This document shows, piece by piece, positions 10,982 through 21,553 of a DNA stretch of 64,000 bases. The notes under the pieces are model-generated. The model was not told the origin of the DNA and searched no databases. It worked only from the letters and a program-made list of their open reading frames with translations. Source of the DNA: Blasia pusilla (Eukaryota; Marchantiophyta; Marchantiopsida; Blasiales); NCBI GenBank assembly GCA_050084515.1, contig CM114273.1, forward strand, positions 27,838,001-27,902,000, written 5' to 3'. The position numbers and the translations under genes were made by a program. Within the stretch, counting starts at the first letter, position 1. Each line of letters begins with the position of its first letter.

Positions 10982-11415
10982 CGATGGGGTCTTTAGAGCC
11001 TCTGATAATGTAAAAGACTAGGGAATTCTAGCTTGCTTGTCAGCTTCTCCCCTCTAGGGATCCAACTTTGCATTGGATCCTCGTGGCTTAGAAGCTCTCA
11101 CTATGCCTCTCGTAACCATTGCATTTGGATCCACCTGTGCAGTGTTGCACAAAAATCCCATACCTCCTAGATCTCCCGCCATATCCTAGGCCTGAGCAAA
11201 TCCAGAAGTGGACGCGCCCCCTGCACCTGATGAAGATGCCTGCTCGGCTGTCATAGCATTAAGGCGTTGCTCCAACTGAACGATCGTCACCAAAGTTGCC
11301 TCTGATGCAAGTGTTGCACTCGCTATGGCAGGTGGTGGGGTCCTGCCTCCACCACATTCTCAACCTCGTACACCTTGTCCACTGCCACCTCCAAGTCCTT
11401 GACCTCCCTCTAGGC

Positions 11416-12695
11416 CTAGCTCAGGGTGGAGCTCGAAACATCTCTCCCATGTGTGCCCATATTTCTGGAAATGATCACACTAAGGTAAGGGTGGCATCTC
11501 GTGGGCCGCCTCATATACAGCTGATGGCGCTGCTTGCACTCCACTTTGCTTTCTACAATCTTGCTGATGGTGTGATCCTCCACACGTCCAACAAGAAATA
11601 CCTGAGCCTTGCTACCCACCGTATGATTGAACTGGTCGTGGTCTTGGCTCCCGGTATCCTCCCGTAGCCCTCGATCCCATGACTCTATCACGAGTAGTGC
11701 GCTGCGGCACTGATGGAGACACCATCACTCGTGTTGTCTCCCTCGAAGATGATGCACTTGTCGTCAAAACTCTCTCCTCAAGTATGTTGAGCTCAATACG
11801 CTCCGCCAACAAAAATACAGACTTGAGAGTAGGCAAACCAACATGTAAGAGAGTTGCATCCCACACTCTCTTCCGCAACTTTTGGTCTAGCATTGCATAC
11901 CATAACTAAACCGCTTGTGCCTCTGTCACACCTTGAGTTGTTGTAATCAACCGTCAGAGCCGTGCATAGGCCTCTCGAAGACTCTCCCCCGCTCTCTGCT
12001 GAAACTCATGAATCGACTTCAGCTTGTTGTTCCTTACCCCTTGATAGTTCCTCCCCAACTCTTGGAAGAACTCAACAAATGGGTTGAATGTGGGTGGTAC
12101 ACGGGTGGTCATACTTGTAAGACTTGGGTCGAAAACTCCTCCAAGTGTCTCCTCTATGGGGTTAGTGGGTGCTACTGTAGCCGCCACATCATACATTGCA
12201 CACCCTATGAGGGACACATATCCTGGAGACCAAAATAGTCTCCACGCCTCGATCTTTGCCTCATGGAGAATCCAAAACTCATGGTAATCATCTATGGGAG
12301 GGCCCTCCAAATGCTAAAAAAAGTCCCTTCCATGCCATAAATGGGTCGAATCTCTACTGGTTCCGCATCCTCTATGCATCGCGCCAACTATTGAACTCTT
12401 CCATAAAATCATCCAACTTGATGGTTCTCATCATGCGTGAAAACCGTCAGGGTCCCCTCCTGGACCCATAGGTATCATGATCATCCATGTCCCACAACAA
12501 CGGTGTGGCCACACTCGCGACACTCTGTTGCCTCTCGGGTAACTCAGAATCTGTTGATGTCACCTCTAGAGTAACTACAACTTGCGGCTAAGGTGGTTCC
12601 TCGTGTGGAAACCCTCGATACCTAGCCCCACTCCGTGTAAATCCTCCACTACATCTACCACTACCACGCTCCCCAATACTATGTGGATGCGCCAT
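11416..12695 (-). pseudogene. Gag of copy B with two zinc knuckles
   Basis: A Met at 12695 starts MAHPHSIGERGSG, matching the N-terminal style of copy A Gag (RSGxRxxGxPxExPP). 12310-11954 gives the Gag core (EGPPIDDYHEFWILHEAKIEAWRL, FFQELGRNYQGVR, SLREAYARL), and 11893-11612 continues in the same frame. Further down the minus strand a C-x2-C-x3-H-x4-C knuckle (CWTCGGSH) and a second knuckle (CDHFQKYGHTWERC) are readable. The second has Phe in place of its second Cys, so it cannot bind zinc normally. Several stops interrupt it. Confidence 0.7.
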
Positions 12696-12980
12696 GGTGA
12701 AACCTGCAAACTAATATGACTTACTCCCAAGCCACTAGCTCCGCACTAAACAATGCCCAAATTGTAGACATTGCCCCACTTATATCACTTGAGATCAACA
12801 CTCGGAAAATAGCCCGCACACTAAGTCACTCTTGACTAGTATGGTATATATCCATCCCACTAAGTTCTCTACAATAATTGCGGTAGTGTCGTGCACTCAC
12901 CAACGCACTAATAATATGTGTGTCACCCAAAATTTACCCTCAAACATCTTCGTAAGTATCAAGGTAAGTGAGTACATTCC
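12696..12980. other. Flank of copy B, no gene seen
   Basis: Probably 5' leader of copy B. No U-type LTR is recognisable here and no open frame has a motif. Confidence 0.35.
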
Positions 12981-13100
12981 CTTGTGCGCACCGGATAGCC
13001 ATCACTTCCTTGAGGGTGTGTTGGTAACACAACATGCAAAAGAACTCCAATTAAGCACAATCTTGAGTAATAGAACTAGGATGGGTGACCCGGAAGTTAT
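12981..13100 (+). repeat. 5S-rRNA-derived fragment, Cassandra-TRIM-like
   Basis: 13041-13090 reads agaactccaattaagc, then actaggatgggtgacc. These are the 5S rRNA internal promoter landmarks (box A-like region, and box C 'GATGGGTGACC' at 13079-13090) with the right spacing. Upstream at 12987-13004, gcaccggatagccatca resembles the 5S 'GCACCGGATCCCATCA' segment but is separated by an inserted duplicate. Plant Cassandra TRIM retrotransposons carry 5S-like sequence in their LTRs, and some SINEs do too. It is too diverged to be a working 5S gene. LTR borders are not resolved. Confidence 0.6.
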
Positions 13101-13299
13101 GCTGAACTGGATCAGCACCAGCTTGCCAAGTCCTCATGCCCGCCAGCAAGTTGGCTTGCTGGCGCCTTCGACGCCTCTCACGTCTACTTGCGCCGTCAAC
13201 AACTCTCCCGCCTCAAAGCCTCTAAGCGCCGAGAATACCCGTGATTCACCCGCCTCACCTCCCGCTCACTTCTCCACCATGCTTCGCTGCGCCAAACTC

Positions 13300-13930
13300 A
13301 CATGTGAATGCGAACTTCAGTTCCGATTTGCACGGCACCACAAACGCGTGATTCACAAGAGACCAAGGTGGAAATTCGAACTTGGGTTCCGATTCTCGCC
13401 CACACCAAAAGAGACTACCTCAGGATAGAAAAGGGCAACAAACTGATCCCAATGGGAACTTGGGTTCTGATTGTTGCGGTGCTTTGCCAACTCACCTGGA
13501 ACTTGGACGTCCGAAAATCCTTCACCTGAAAGAGTGCCAAATTGGAACTTTAGTTCCAAATGCTCTTGGCTCACTCCTTTCTTCCTATCTTCACACAAGA
13601 ATGACGAAATTAGAACGGAAGTTCCAATTGCTCACTCCTCCCTCTCTGCTTCACACGCAGCATCGCACCGCACCGCACCTGATAGAAGAAGCCCCACCCA
13701 CTTGAGCAAGCCGTGGAATAGGAACCACAGTTGTGATTCTTCCTCCTCCTCTTGCCACGCTTGAAGAAGAACTGTACCCCACTTGAGAATCCGCGGAATG
13801 GGAACTTGAGTCCCGATTCTTCTCTCCTTCCTCTAAGCGTCGTGCTGAAACTAAGAGTATCGCAAACCTCACTCCTTGGGTCCGCGCGAAAGGAATCAAG
13901 ACTTCAGTTCCAATGCCTTCACTATCCTCT
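13300..13930. repeat. Degenerate array of 'GGAACTTnnGTTCC' words
   Basis: Variants of ggaacttgggttccgatt recur at about 13314, 13378, 13456, 13543, 13800 and 13900, with weaker versions between, spaced roughly 60-100 bp. Several are self-complementary (ttggaactttagttccaa near 13541). It looks like an old tandem array or the variable part of a retroelement. Open frames across it follow the repeats and are not credible genes. Confidence 0.5.
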
Positions 13931-13973
13931 CCACCTCTTTGTAGAGAGAACCCAACAAAACTAAGGAGCATAT

Positions 13974-14503
13974 TACCCGGGAAACCTGAGAGAGCAGATT
14001 TCCCCTTCATTTTGGCTCATTTAGAGCCATATTGAGGAACTTACTATTTTAGGTAAGTACCATTTTGAGTATATGATCAATTTTCTATTTTTGGTAAGTG
14101 GCCCTTGACCTCCTACATCAAGTCAAGAGCCAAGGAGGTGACTTGGGAGAATAAGTTACCATGGAGAGAGCTTGAGAGAGGGGAGGGGTATACCTCAAGG
14201 AGAGAGAGCTTGAGAGCTCATTCTATCTTTGTTGAACCTCTTGGCATGAGGCAGCGTAGCTATGGTCCCTTACCTTGTGAGTGTAATTCAAGTCTCTCAT
14301 TAGGAGAGTGGGTTTGGTTTGACATGAGAGAGAGTACAAACCTTTGAGAGCTATAGTGTAAGATGGTGTAAAGAAAGATTGGATCTTACTTTATTGGAGA
14401 TATTTTAATACTTCTTGTCTCGTTGTTTGGATGCCATGAGTTACCATGGGATCGTGCGTGTTTGTGTATGTGTTCGGTGATAGCGATGTGTATGCGCACG
14501 ACA
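13974..14503 (+). repeat. LTR-like repeat U, copy 2, opposite orientation, with tail
   Basis: The plus strand here matches the minus strand of the other U copies, starting part-way (gggaaacctgagagagcag) and continuing through cttactttattggagatatt into the 110-bp tail ending gtatgcgcacgaca at 14503. It is not attached to a coding region in its own orientation, so it may be a solo or truncated LTR. Confidence 0.65.
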
Positions 14504-15003
14504 TAGAATATAATTAAGAATTTAACTATGATCTTATTAAAAGAACATGATTTTTGAAACTATCATCATACTATTAATGTCATTAGCTCGGGCTAAAATG
14601 CTCCCACTGAACCCCACGTGTGAAGCCTATTAGTTTCTCAATTATTTTTTAAATTTCCCTATACTAAGCTAAGATTTTAATAGAAAAAAGGTTAGCATGT
14701 AATTATTGTTTTTTTTTAAAATAAATTTTAATTTAAAAACACAATCTCAAAAAAATTGCCTCTTTCTCATGGTCAGTTTTTTTCCTAAATTAAAATTTTT
14801 ATTTCAGAATTTAGGAGAAAAACTAAAAATTTTAATTTCAAGTTAATTTTGGAAGGGAAATTACATATTACCATAGAAATATAGCTTTTAATATATTTTC
14901 AAAACTTTAATTATGAGGGATTTTTGAAGAATATTTTGAGACAAACTTTGGATCAAAATTAGTGATTTTTTTTACTAGTTTAAAGATAGGGTTTAGAAAA
15001 ATA
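14504..15003. other. AT-rich stretch, nothing recognised
   Basis: Runs of A and T with no coding signal. It may be internal Helitron sequence upstream of the helicase fragment. Confidence 0.4.
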
Positions 15004-15719
15004 AGCATCAATCATGATCTTGCGAAACATGAATGGGTCACAAGGACAAGCAAACGGGACGAAATTGGTTATCCGTGGATTTAAAAAACAATGCATAGAT
15101 GCTGAAATCATCACAGGGAAAAATATTGGAGATCGGGTTTTTTTTCCACGTATCCCATTAATTGCATCGGATTCTGGTTTGCCATTTGATTTACGTAGGT
15201 TTCAATTCCTTATTCGTCCAGCTTTTGCTATGACTATTAATAAGTCCCAAGGTCAAACCTTGCAAAAGGTTGGCATTTACTTTCCTACTTATGTATTTTC
15301 TCATGGTCAATTGTATGTAGTATTATTTAGGGTAGAGAAGAAAAGTTCCATCCACATTACCGTTGGAAGTGATGAACATTCAAATTAGGAAGGTTGGATG
15401 AAATAAAAATTGCACATGTTATGGGCAGCAAGAAAAAGTTTGAATCAGTAAGCACTTTCAAGACCTATATTAACAAAAAAATTACAAACACTTTTCTATC
15501 TCGCGTGCATCGCATGGACACCTTATTAATATTTTTTTAAATGAAAACTTGAGTCTATGATTCTTCGTATATTCCATAAAAACTTATCTTTACTTCATTT
15601 GTCAATTCTGTAATCTCAACATATGTATCTAAAATGATGATTTCATTATATTCGCCATTAGTGAAACATTTTCATTTCCATCGATTTAGTTAGTGTATCG
15701 CACGCCTAAAACTTACTAG
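15004..15719 (+). mobile_element. Helitron 3' remnant with helicase C-terminus
   Basis: 15014-15388 encodes the end of a Pif1-type RepHel helicase: LRNMNGSQGQANGTKLVI, FAMTINKSQGQTLQKVGIY (motif V) and FSHGQLYVVLFRV (motif VI, with Leu-Phe where Leu-Ser is usual). 330 bp downstream the sequence tatcgcacgcctaaaacttactag|t ends with CTAG before T (15716-15719), the usual Helitron 3' terminus. Rep and helicase motifs I-IV are absent, so this is a 5'-truncated relic. It is closely related to the minus-strand Helitron at 44173-47716. Confidence 0.75.
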
Positions 15720-15826
15720 TTTTTAAAATCCACGAAAATAACCCTTTAGTAGCTGAATCTTATAATGATGAATTGTTTCTCCGGGCCCGGGCAGAATTTG
15801 CTCCCGAAACCGACTCCCGGGATGAC

Positions 15827-15875
15827 TCCCCTGCGCCGTGTGTCCTGGCTGCGCCAGGACACACGGCGCAGGGGA
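15827..15875. repeat. Perfect 23-bp inverted repeat with 3-nt loop
   Basis: Left arm 15827-15849 and right arm 15853-15875 are exact reverse complements around tgc. The arm contains ctgcgccgtgtgtcctggc. It is GC-rich, so a very stable hairpin or cruciform. It lies about 1.05 kb upstream of the SIG start codon. A self-complementary ccgggcccgg lies at 15781-15790. Confidence 0.85.
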
Positions 15876-16926
15876 CGACGGACGGACGGATTGGTCAGCT
15901 CAATTTGGATGTTTGGGACTGTAGCGTGAGTGGTCGGGCAGGAGATCGGGTGCGACAGCCTCCCATTTGAGGCGGGTGAATTCCCGACATGGACTGCAGA
16001 CAAAGCCATGCGTGGCCGAATAAGAGAAAGGGCGAGATTAGAACAGGTCCCATTGGTGGCTGGCGGCAGGCCGGATGGGAGGGGAGGGCTGGCGTGGCGT
16101 CATGGCAGTGGTCACCGTGGTCCCGGAGGCGGACGGACGGAGGAAGGAAGAACGCGGTTTAGGGCGTCGGATAGCGAGGAGGCAACGGAGTGGGCGAAGA
16201 ACAGGGGCTCGGACAAAACAAACAAACAAAGACGGCGGACGTGGCGCAGTGTGGGTCTGGCAAAAGATTCACGAACAATCCTGGCGTTCTGTGGCAAAGG
16301 CTTGTCGACGTGTCTCCAGCCTTCTGTGGTACGTACTAGATCTTTGCGGGTCCCGCCCCTCTCGCTCTCCCACCGGCCCACGACCCTACAGCGTCGGAGG
16401 AGTTGTATCCACACACCCACTCGGCGCTCCTTCCAGACCTCCGTAGCTTCGGGATCCCTCGTGCCACGTCGGGGTCCTTCCATTTGGAAACCGCGGTGCC
16501 ACCAGGCTCCCGGAAACGAAGTTGTAGTACTTCCGGGAGCTCCGCTCCTCCTACCTTTCCTCCGGGAGCTCTGCTTTCAGTGGCCGAGCGTTTACATGAT
16601 TCTAGTGGGATTCCTTCTTATTAAAGTCCTAACAGCGATTCTCTGGCGGTTGCAGTGCGAGAGCTTTTTTCAGATCGCGTGCGGAGAACGGATCGCTGCT
16701 CTTCGTCTTCGGTTGGTCGTGGCGCGATCGGCATTTTATTCGGTAGGTGGTGGTGAGGAAGTGGACTCAGAAGGAGGACTGATTTCGTGGAGTCGAGGAG
16801 GAGTTGAGTGCAAAATTCTGGTGCGGAGAGGTGTGTCTGAAGGAGGAGGGGATTTCGATTGAGGCCTGGGAGGAGAGGCTGTGAGAGGTTCAGCTGCGGA
16901 GAGGAAGGAGAGAGAGTGTTCGGGGT
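15876..16926 (+). promoter_or_regulatory. Upstream region of the sigma-factor gene
   Basis: GC-rich sequence between the hairpin and the SIG start. No TATA box or defined element can be assigned with confidence. A duplicated tccgggagctc-type word occurs at about 16529-16572. A 310-codon open frame (15930-16862) crosses the region but has biased Arg/Gly/Ser composition and no motif, so I treat it as chance. Confidence 0.35.
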
Positions 16927-19806
16927 ATGGAAAGAGTGGGGATCAGACACACTGGTGGAAGCGTTGTGGTGGGTGGATTGAGTTCCAGCAGTGCGGTTCC
17001 GAGACAGTCGATTTCGCTGTCCACATTCGTGATCGATCGCTTGCCCAAGGCGGGGTACAGAATAGGCAGGCTCAAAAGGCGGTCGGCTCACTCGACTGCA
17101 TCACTCGCAGCTGCATCTGTGCAAACAGGATTTGCACCACCGAGGATAGACGATGAGAAGCGGACTAGGGGCTCGAGAAGGGCAGGGGAGTCCGCGAAGA
17201 GGAAGAAGAAACCAATTTCTGCAGACCCTATTTCTGCTGCCACAACCACAAACTCTGCGACATCCGACAAGAATTTGCTGAAATTGGCCCAAGCTCTGGA
17301 GAATGTCTACCACCAAGACGCGGTCGGAGCCAGCCCTGCGGAAGCTGAATATACCAGCATCCTACAGGATCTGGTGTCACAGACGAGGCCAATCGCCGAA
17401 GGCATAGAGGATGAAGCTGCTGCCGCAGCATCCTCAAGTTCTCCCTCCACGGTGACCGCAGTGAAGAAGAGGAGAGGGAGGAAACCGGCGGTGAGAGTGG
17501 ATCCGATCATGGAGGCGGCTCCAGCGTCCTCGGACGGATTTTGTGGTAGTCCTGGGGTGCCTGTGGTGGTGAAGAGAACCGCTGGGGACGTGGCTGGCAA
17601 GCGCAGACTCAATCTCGTGTCTCGAATCGCCCTGCGGAAGAGGAGGCAGGAGGTGACGAAGAGAGACATCGATGCGAACAGCAGAGTGCAACAAGCCGGC
17701 CAGGATATTTGGTCAGAGCAAGCAGAGAAGCTGATCACCAAATACGCTTCGTCTCTCGATGTAGGAGTAGTGGATTGGGATAGCCTCACCCGGGGTCTGT
17801 TAACAGCCGAGGAGGAATCTTCTTTAGCGCTCTTAATGAAACCCATGAAGGTACGAAAAGTCAGCGAGTTTCAGTCGCTCATGATTTTGTCTACTTTGGA
17901 ATCGCATCTGGAATTACTGATTTGGTGTGGGATGCCCGAATTCCGCATGAATCAGTGGCTTCTTCGTCACATACTGATGTCTGAATTGTTTTTTCGCAAT
18001 TCTGAACCCGGAATTATCCTGAACACGATTGGTCACATCTACAACCAACTTTCAATGACCTTTTCTTTTTCGAACTGGCAGAAGTATCAAAAGCTCTTCA
18101 AAACGTTGAGCGAAGAGCTAAACAGGGAACCTTCGGATGAAGAATGGGCGAAGGCTGCACAACTTGATTCGCACACACTGAGGCGACATATGTCACTGGG
18201 GCGAGCTGCAAGGAACAAATTGATTCAGGTGTGTCTATTCCCCCATTCACTTTCGGGATCTGATGGACTTCTGAGCGATGCGAATGTCACAATCGTGTTC
18301 CTGGAGTCGAATGTATGAGATTTCCGTTCCGCTAGCAGACTGATTTCAATGCGTCACCAGCCCATAGATCGCCAGCCTGACCTGTGGACGTGAACTTTGT
18401 CTGCGCAGCACAACCTGCGTTTGGTTCTCTTCCAAGCACACAAGTACCACAAGGAAAGCTCGAGCTTGTCACTCTTCGATCTCTGCCAAGAAGGCGTCTC
18501 TGGCCTGCTTCATGGAGTCGACAAGTTTGACCCCAAAAGAGGACACAGATTTTCCACCTACGCTGTTTACTGGGTGCGAAACTCCATCCTCAGGGCTCTG
18601 ACTAGGTCTGGAAGTATGCTGCGATCACCTTACAACGTGGCCATGGTACTCCCTCTTCTACATCCACCAATTACCGACCCTTATGCCTTACACTCCTTCT
18701 GGACAGTCAGCTCCTGTAGTCCTGCCTGAGTTTTATAGACCGCAGCAATCCCACTTTGTATGGCTTTCATGAGGCCCATGATGAGTGCCGCTGTTGGATT
18801 TCACACTGTTCCTCAGGACAAATCGTGTCTGTCTGCAAGAGTCATTAGTTTCTTCTAGTTATGAGGAAGGAGGAGAGATGAGAAGATTCCTCATTCAAAC
18901 ACCAACTGGGATGAGTGCAGTATGTGAGGCTGTGAACCGAGCTCTCTCGAGGTCCATAGAACATCCTTGTGTCAAGGAAGCTGTCTCGTATTCGTACTCT
19001 TGGCTGAAGGCGTTTTGTTCTGCAGCATAAATTGAATATTAAGAGAGCGAGGCTCGATCTTCTGGTGGAGCTGGAGAGATCTGCGACCGATGGAGAGGTG
19101 ATGGAGCGACTGGGTCTGGCTCCAGATCGGTTCCGTGACATCGTGCGCTCTAGCGCGCGCACGAAATCCATCCACCAAAAATCACTTCTGACTGGCGAAG
19201 AGCTGGTTGAGAACATTCCTAGTCCTCAGGATCGGGAAGGGCAAGGAACGCACTCTCCGGGAGATACTGTCTTGCGTCTGGGAATGGATGATGTGGTAAG
19301 TTCTTCTCCACGAAGTGCGCCGTAAGGAGTTCGTCAAGTAGGTCTCAGTCGTTGCTGTGATTTAGAGATATGGTTTTTTCCACCGATCACCCTAAAAGAG
19401 GTATGAGAATTCGATTGCGAACGAAATGGTGAAGCAGCGCACATTCCTTCCATCCGATTGCGGCATTTCAAAATTCGTTCGTCACAATCGCTTCGTTCCT
19501 GACAATCGTTTTCTCCAAGGAAATCTGGTTTGCAAGTGGAGATCCAAGAGCAGCAGGGATGTATAGCTCCTCGCGACTCACGGGTCGATTCGGTGTATTG
19601 TCGTGCAGCTGGATTCATTGAAGCCCAGAGAAAGCCTCGTCCTGAGTCAGCGCTTTGGTCTCGATGGAAAGGGGGAGCGCACGCTTGGAGAAATCGGGCG
19701 GAATTTGAATCTGTCTCGAGAGATGGTGAGAAGATATGAGGCTTGTGGACTGCTGAAGATGAAACACCCCACGAGAAAGGACTACTTGCGGAGCTATCTG
19801 GTTTGA
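16927..19806 (+). CDS. SIG: Nuclear-encoded plastid RNA polymerase sigma factor (SIG family), five exons
   Basis: Exons 16927-17850, 18082-18228, 18409-18645, 19026-19295 and 19609-19806 join in phase 0 with GT-AG introns to give 591 residues. It is a bacterial-type sigma-70 factor that should guide the plastid-encoded polymerase to promoters. The Ser/Arg-rich first 60-70 residues suit a transit peptide. Region 1.2 starts near 291 ([18 protein letters not shown]). Region 2 is about 358-430 ([32 protein letters not shown], and [15 protein letters not shown] for -10 recognition and melting). Region 3 is about 437-480. Region 4.2 helix-turn-helix is about 551-575 ([20 protein letters not shown]). 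Oddities: VRRYE replaces the usual VRxIE, and intron 1 (231 nt) has no in-frame stop. Subfamily (SIG1/2-like or other) is not settled. Confidence 0.88.
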
Positions 19807-20018
19807 GATTACCTGTATCCGTCACCAAAACCTCAAGGAACAAACTCTCCAGCCATAGATCGACGGGCCAAGTGTAGATGTGATCGCTCTACAGCTTCGC
19901 TTCTTTCCCTGTGCGTATAGGTTTGTAGATGAGATTCTCTCCCAATATTCCTCTACTCGAAAACTTGAGGCGAACAGAAATTAGCACTTGTAATGTAAGC
20001 GCCTGAAGTCGAGCGAAA

Positions 20019-20230
20019 TTGGCGCATATAAGCACACGATGATTGATTGCATTTCTTCCATGTATATAATGACCAAATTGATCCGAGACTTCAGCTCCTC
20101 CGATCAATCATACTGGAACAGTATAAAATTGGCGCACATAAGCACACGATAATTGATTGCATTTCTTCCTTGTACATAGTGACCGAATTGATCCGAGCTT
20201 GCAGCCCCTCCGATCAATCATACTGGAACA
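20019..20230 (+). repeat. Tandem duplication, two units of about 110 bp, downstream of SIG
   Basis: Unit 1 (20019-20128) and unit 2 (20129-20230) both start ttggcgca and run through agcacacgat, gattgcatttcttcc and gatcaatcatactggaaca with scattered substitutions. The array lies about 210 bp after the SIG stop, so it may be in the 3' untranslated or terminator region. Confidence 0.85.
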
Positions 20231-21553
20231 TTGTCCCCTATTCATATCGATGCAACGCAACTTCAGCCGCTCGTCTTTAGCGCTTGTGCTTTGATCCATG
20301 GATTTGTCAAAGTAAATGCTTTTCAGTACCGAAATATGTCAGCATGTGTCCGTCAAATGTGGGAATTTTCATAACCAATCACTTCTTGCAGGATAAAACT
20401 CCCACCGAGTACCTTTAAAGTAGCATTGTAGTATGAAAAGTACATGGAATAAGTTGAAAATGGATATGAATGTTACAACGATTTCATTCCATACTTGCCT
20501 GAAAAAGCTGGTGGTCTAGTGCAGAAAAATAGCTATTCCCAACGACAGTATATGATGTGTATTTCACCCTCGTAAACAAATACGTGCTCTAAGCATCGTA
20601 AACGCAATCACCCTGCGACTCAGGTTTTCAAAGTGATTTATTTATCACCGCTCTCTAGATTTGTTTTACCATCGATTGTTAGTTTACTAAATCTGTTTCA
20701 TCGTGATCTGAACTGTCAAGAAGAAACTTTTCCGAGTAAATGCAACTGACCACGAAAAAAGCATGTCATGGAAGTAGCAAATTAGATTTTTTCCCCGTTG
20801 CAAAGTGCCATCTACTTCCACGTCCTTCAGCAACCACCGGTAGTGTAGACAGCTGCGCCAATTTCTAAGATGGTAACGCAGTCACGGCTATGATTGAACG
20901 GCCACGAGAAGGAAAGTGTAGCACATCCGAAAGTGTGGCACATTTTGCCCATCTTCTTCTCTTCGCCGCTTCGCTGCCGCCTACTTACCGGTGGGAGACG
21001 TTCGTAAACCAAGAACTTACAGCATTGCCCTGATTACATATCAACATATATTTATGCATTACCAATCATCGGTCCGATTCTCTTCTCTTATGAACGACAC
21101 AAGGTTATATCATCATCTACCAGTGCTGGCTGGACCGCATTTGCTCAGGATCTGCAGCAGCATGTGGACTCGGATTGGAGGGTTCCCTTAATTCGCTCCG
21201 ACAAACCTAAATGGCACTTCTTTGCATTTACGGGTCCTCTGGCCAGAAATGACTTTACCGCGCACGAGACCCGATAGTCAAGAGTGAGACACGGGCGTTC
21301 AATTGAGAGTAAGTATTATCGTCGATGAAGTGTTCGAATTGAAATGTTGCCGTGTTTACTATTCGTGATAATTACAACCTTTCTTCCCCTTGCATATCCT
21401 TTTGCAAACTTTTCTTCTCTCCTCAGCCAACTAAAACATTTGCCCTTCGGAGTCGATAAGTTGAACGTGAACAGCAACAGCGGGCATCGCGGATGCCTAC
21501 TAATTAACCTAGAGAAGAGATGGTTGAAAGGAGTCGGGTCATGACAAACAGAT
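20231..21553. other. Intergenic region, no gene recognised
   Basis: Neither strand shows a coding stretch with protein-like composition or a motif. It is the spacer between the convergent SIG gene and the small minus-strand gene and would contain both 3' ends. Confidence 0.5.

Larger units (their letters stand above)
7740..12695 (-). mobile_element. DNMT-encoding Ty3/gypsy-like retrotransposon, copy B (diverged subfamily, internally deleted)
   Basis: On the minus strand the order is gag (from a Met at 12695), two zinc knuckles, aspartic protease, DNA methyltransferase, reverse transcriptase, RNase H. Integrase and recognisable LTRs are missing. Segments at 12310, 11893, 10981, 10471, 9775, 9241 and 8560 all lie in one frame, so gag-pol was probably one long frame. 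Divergence from A and C is obvious at protein level (about two thirds identity by eye around methyltransferase motifs IV-VI), yet domain order is the same. An internal deletion in reverse transcriptase removes the catalytic YxDD region. Confidence 0.8.

Noticed and set aside
13041-13090. Functional 5S rRNA gene
   Set aside because: Only parts of 5S are present, with substitutions in box A and an inserted duplication. No full-length 120-nt gene or terminator.
15930-16862. 310-codon plus-strand open frame upstream of SIG
   Set aside because: GC-rich promoter/leader sequence, Arg/Gly/Ser-biased composition, no motif, and it crosses the expected SIG 5' leader. Long open frames are common by chance in such DNA.
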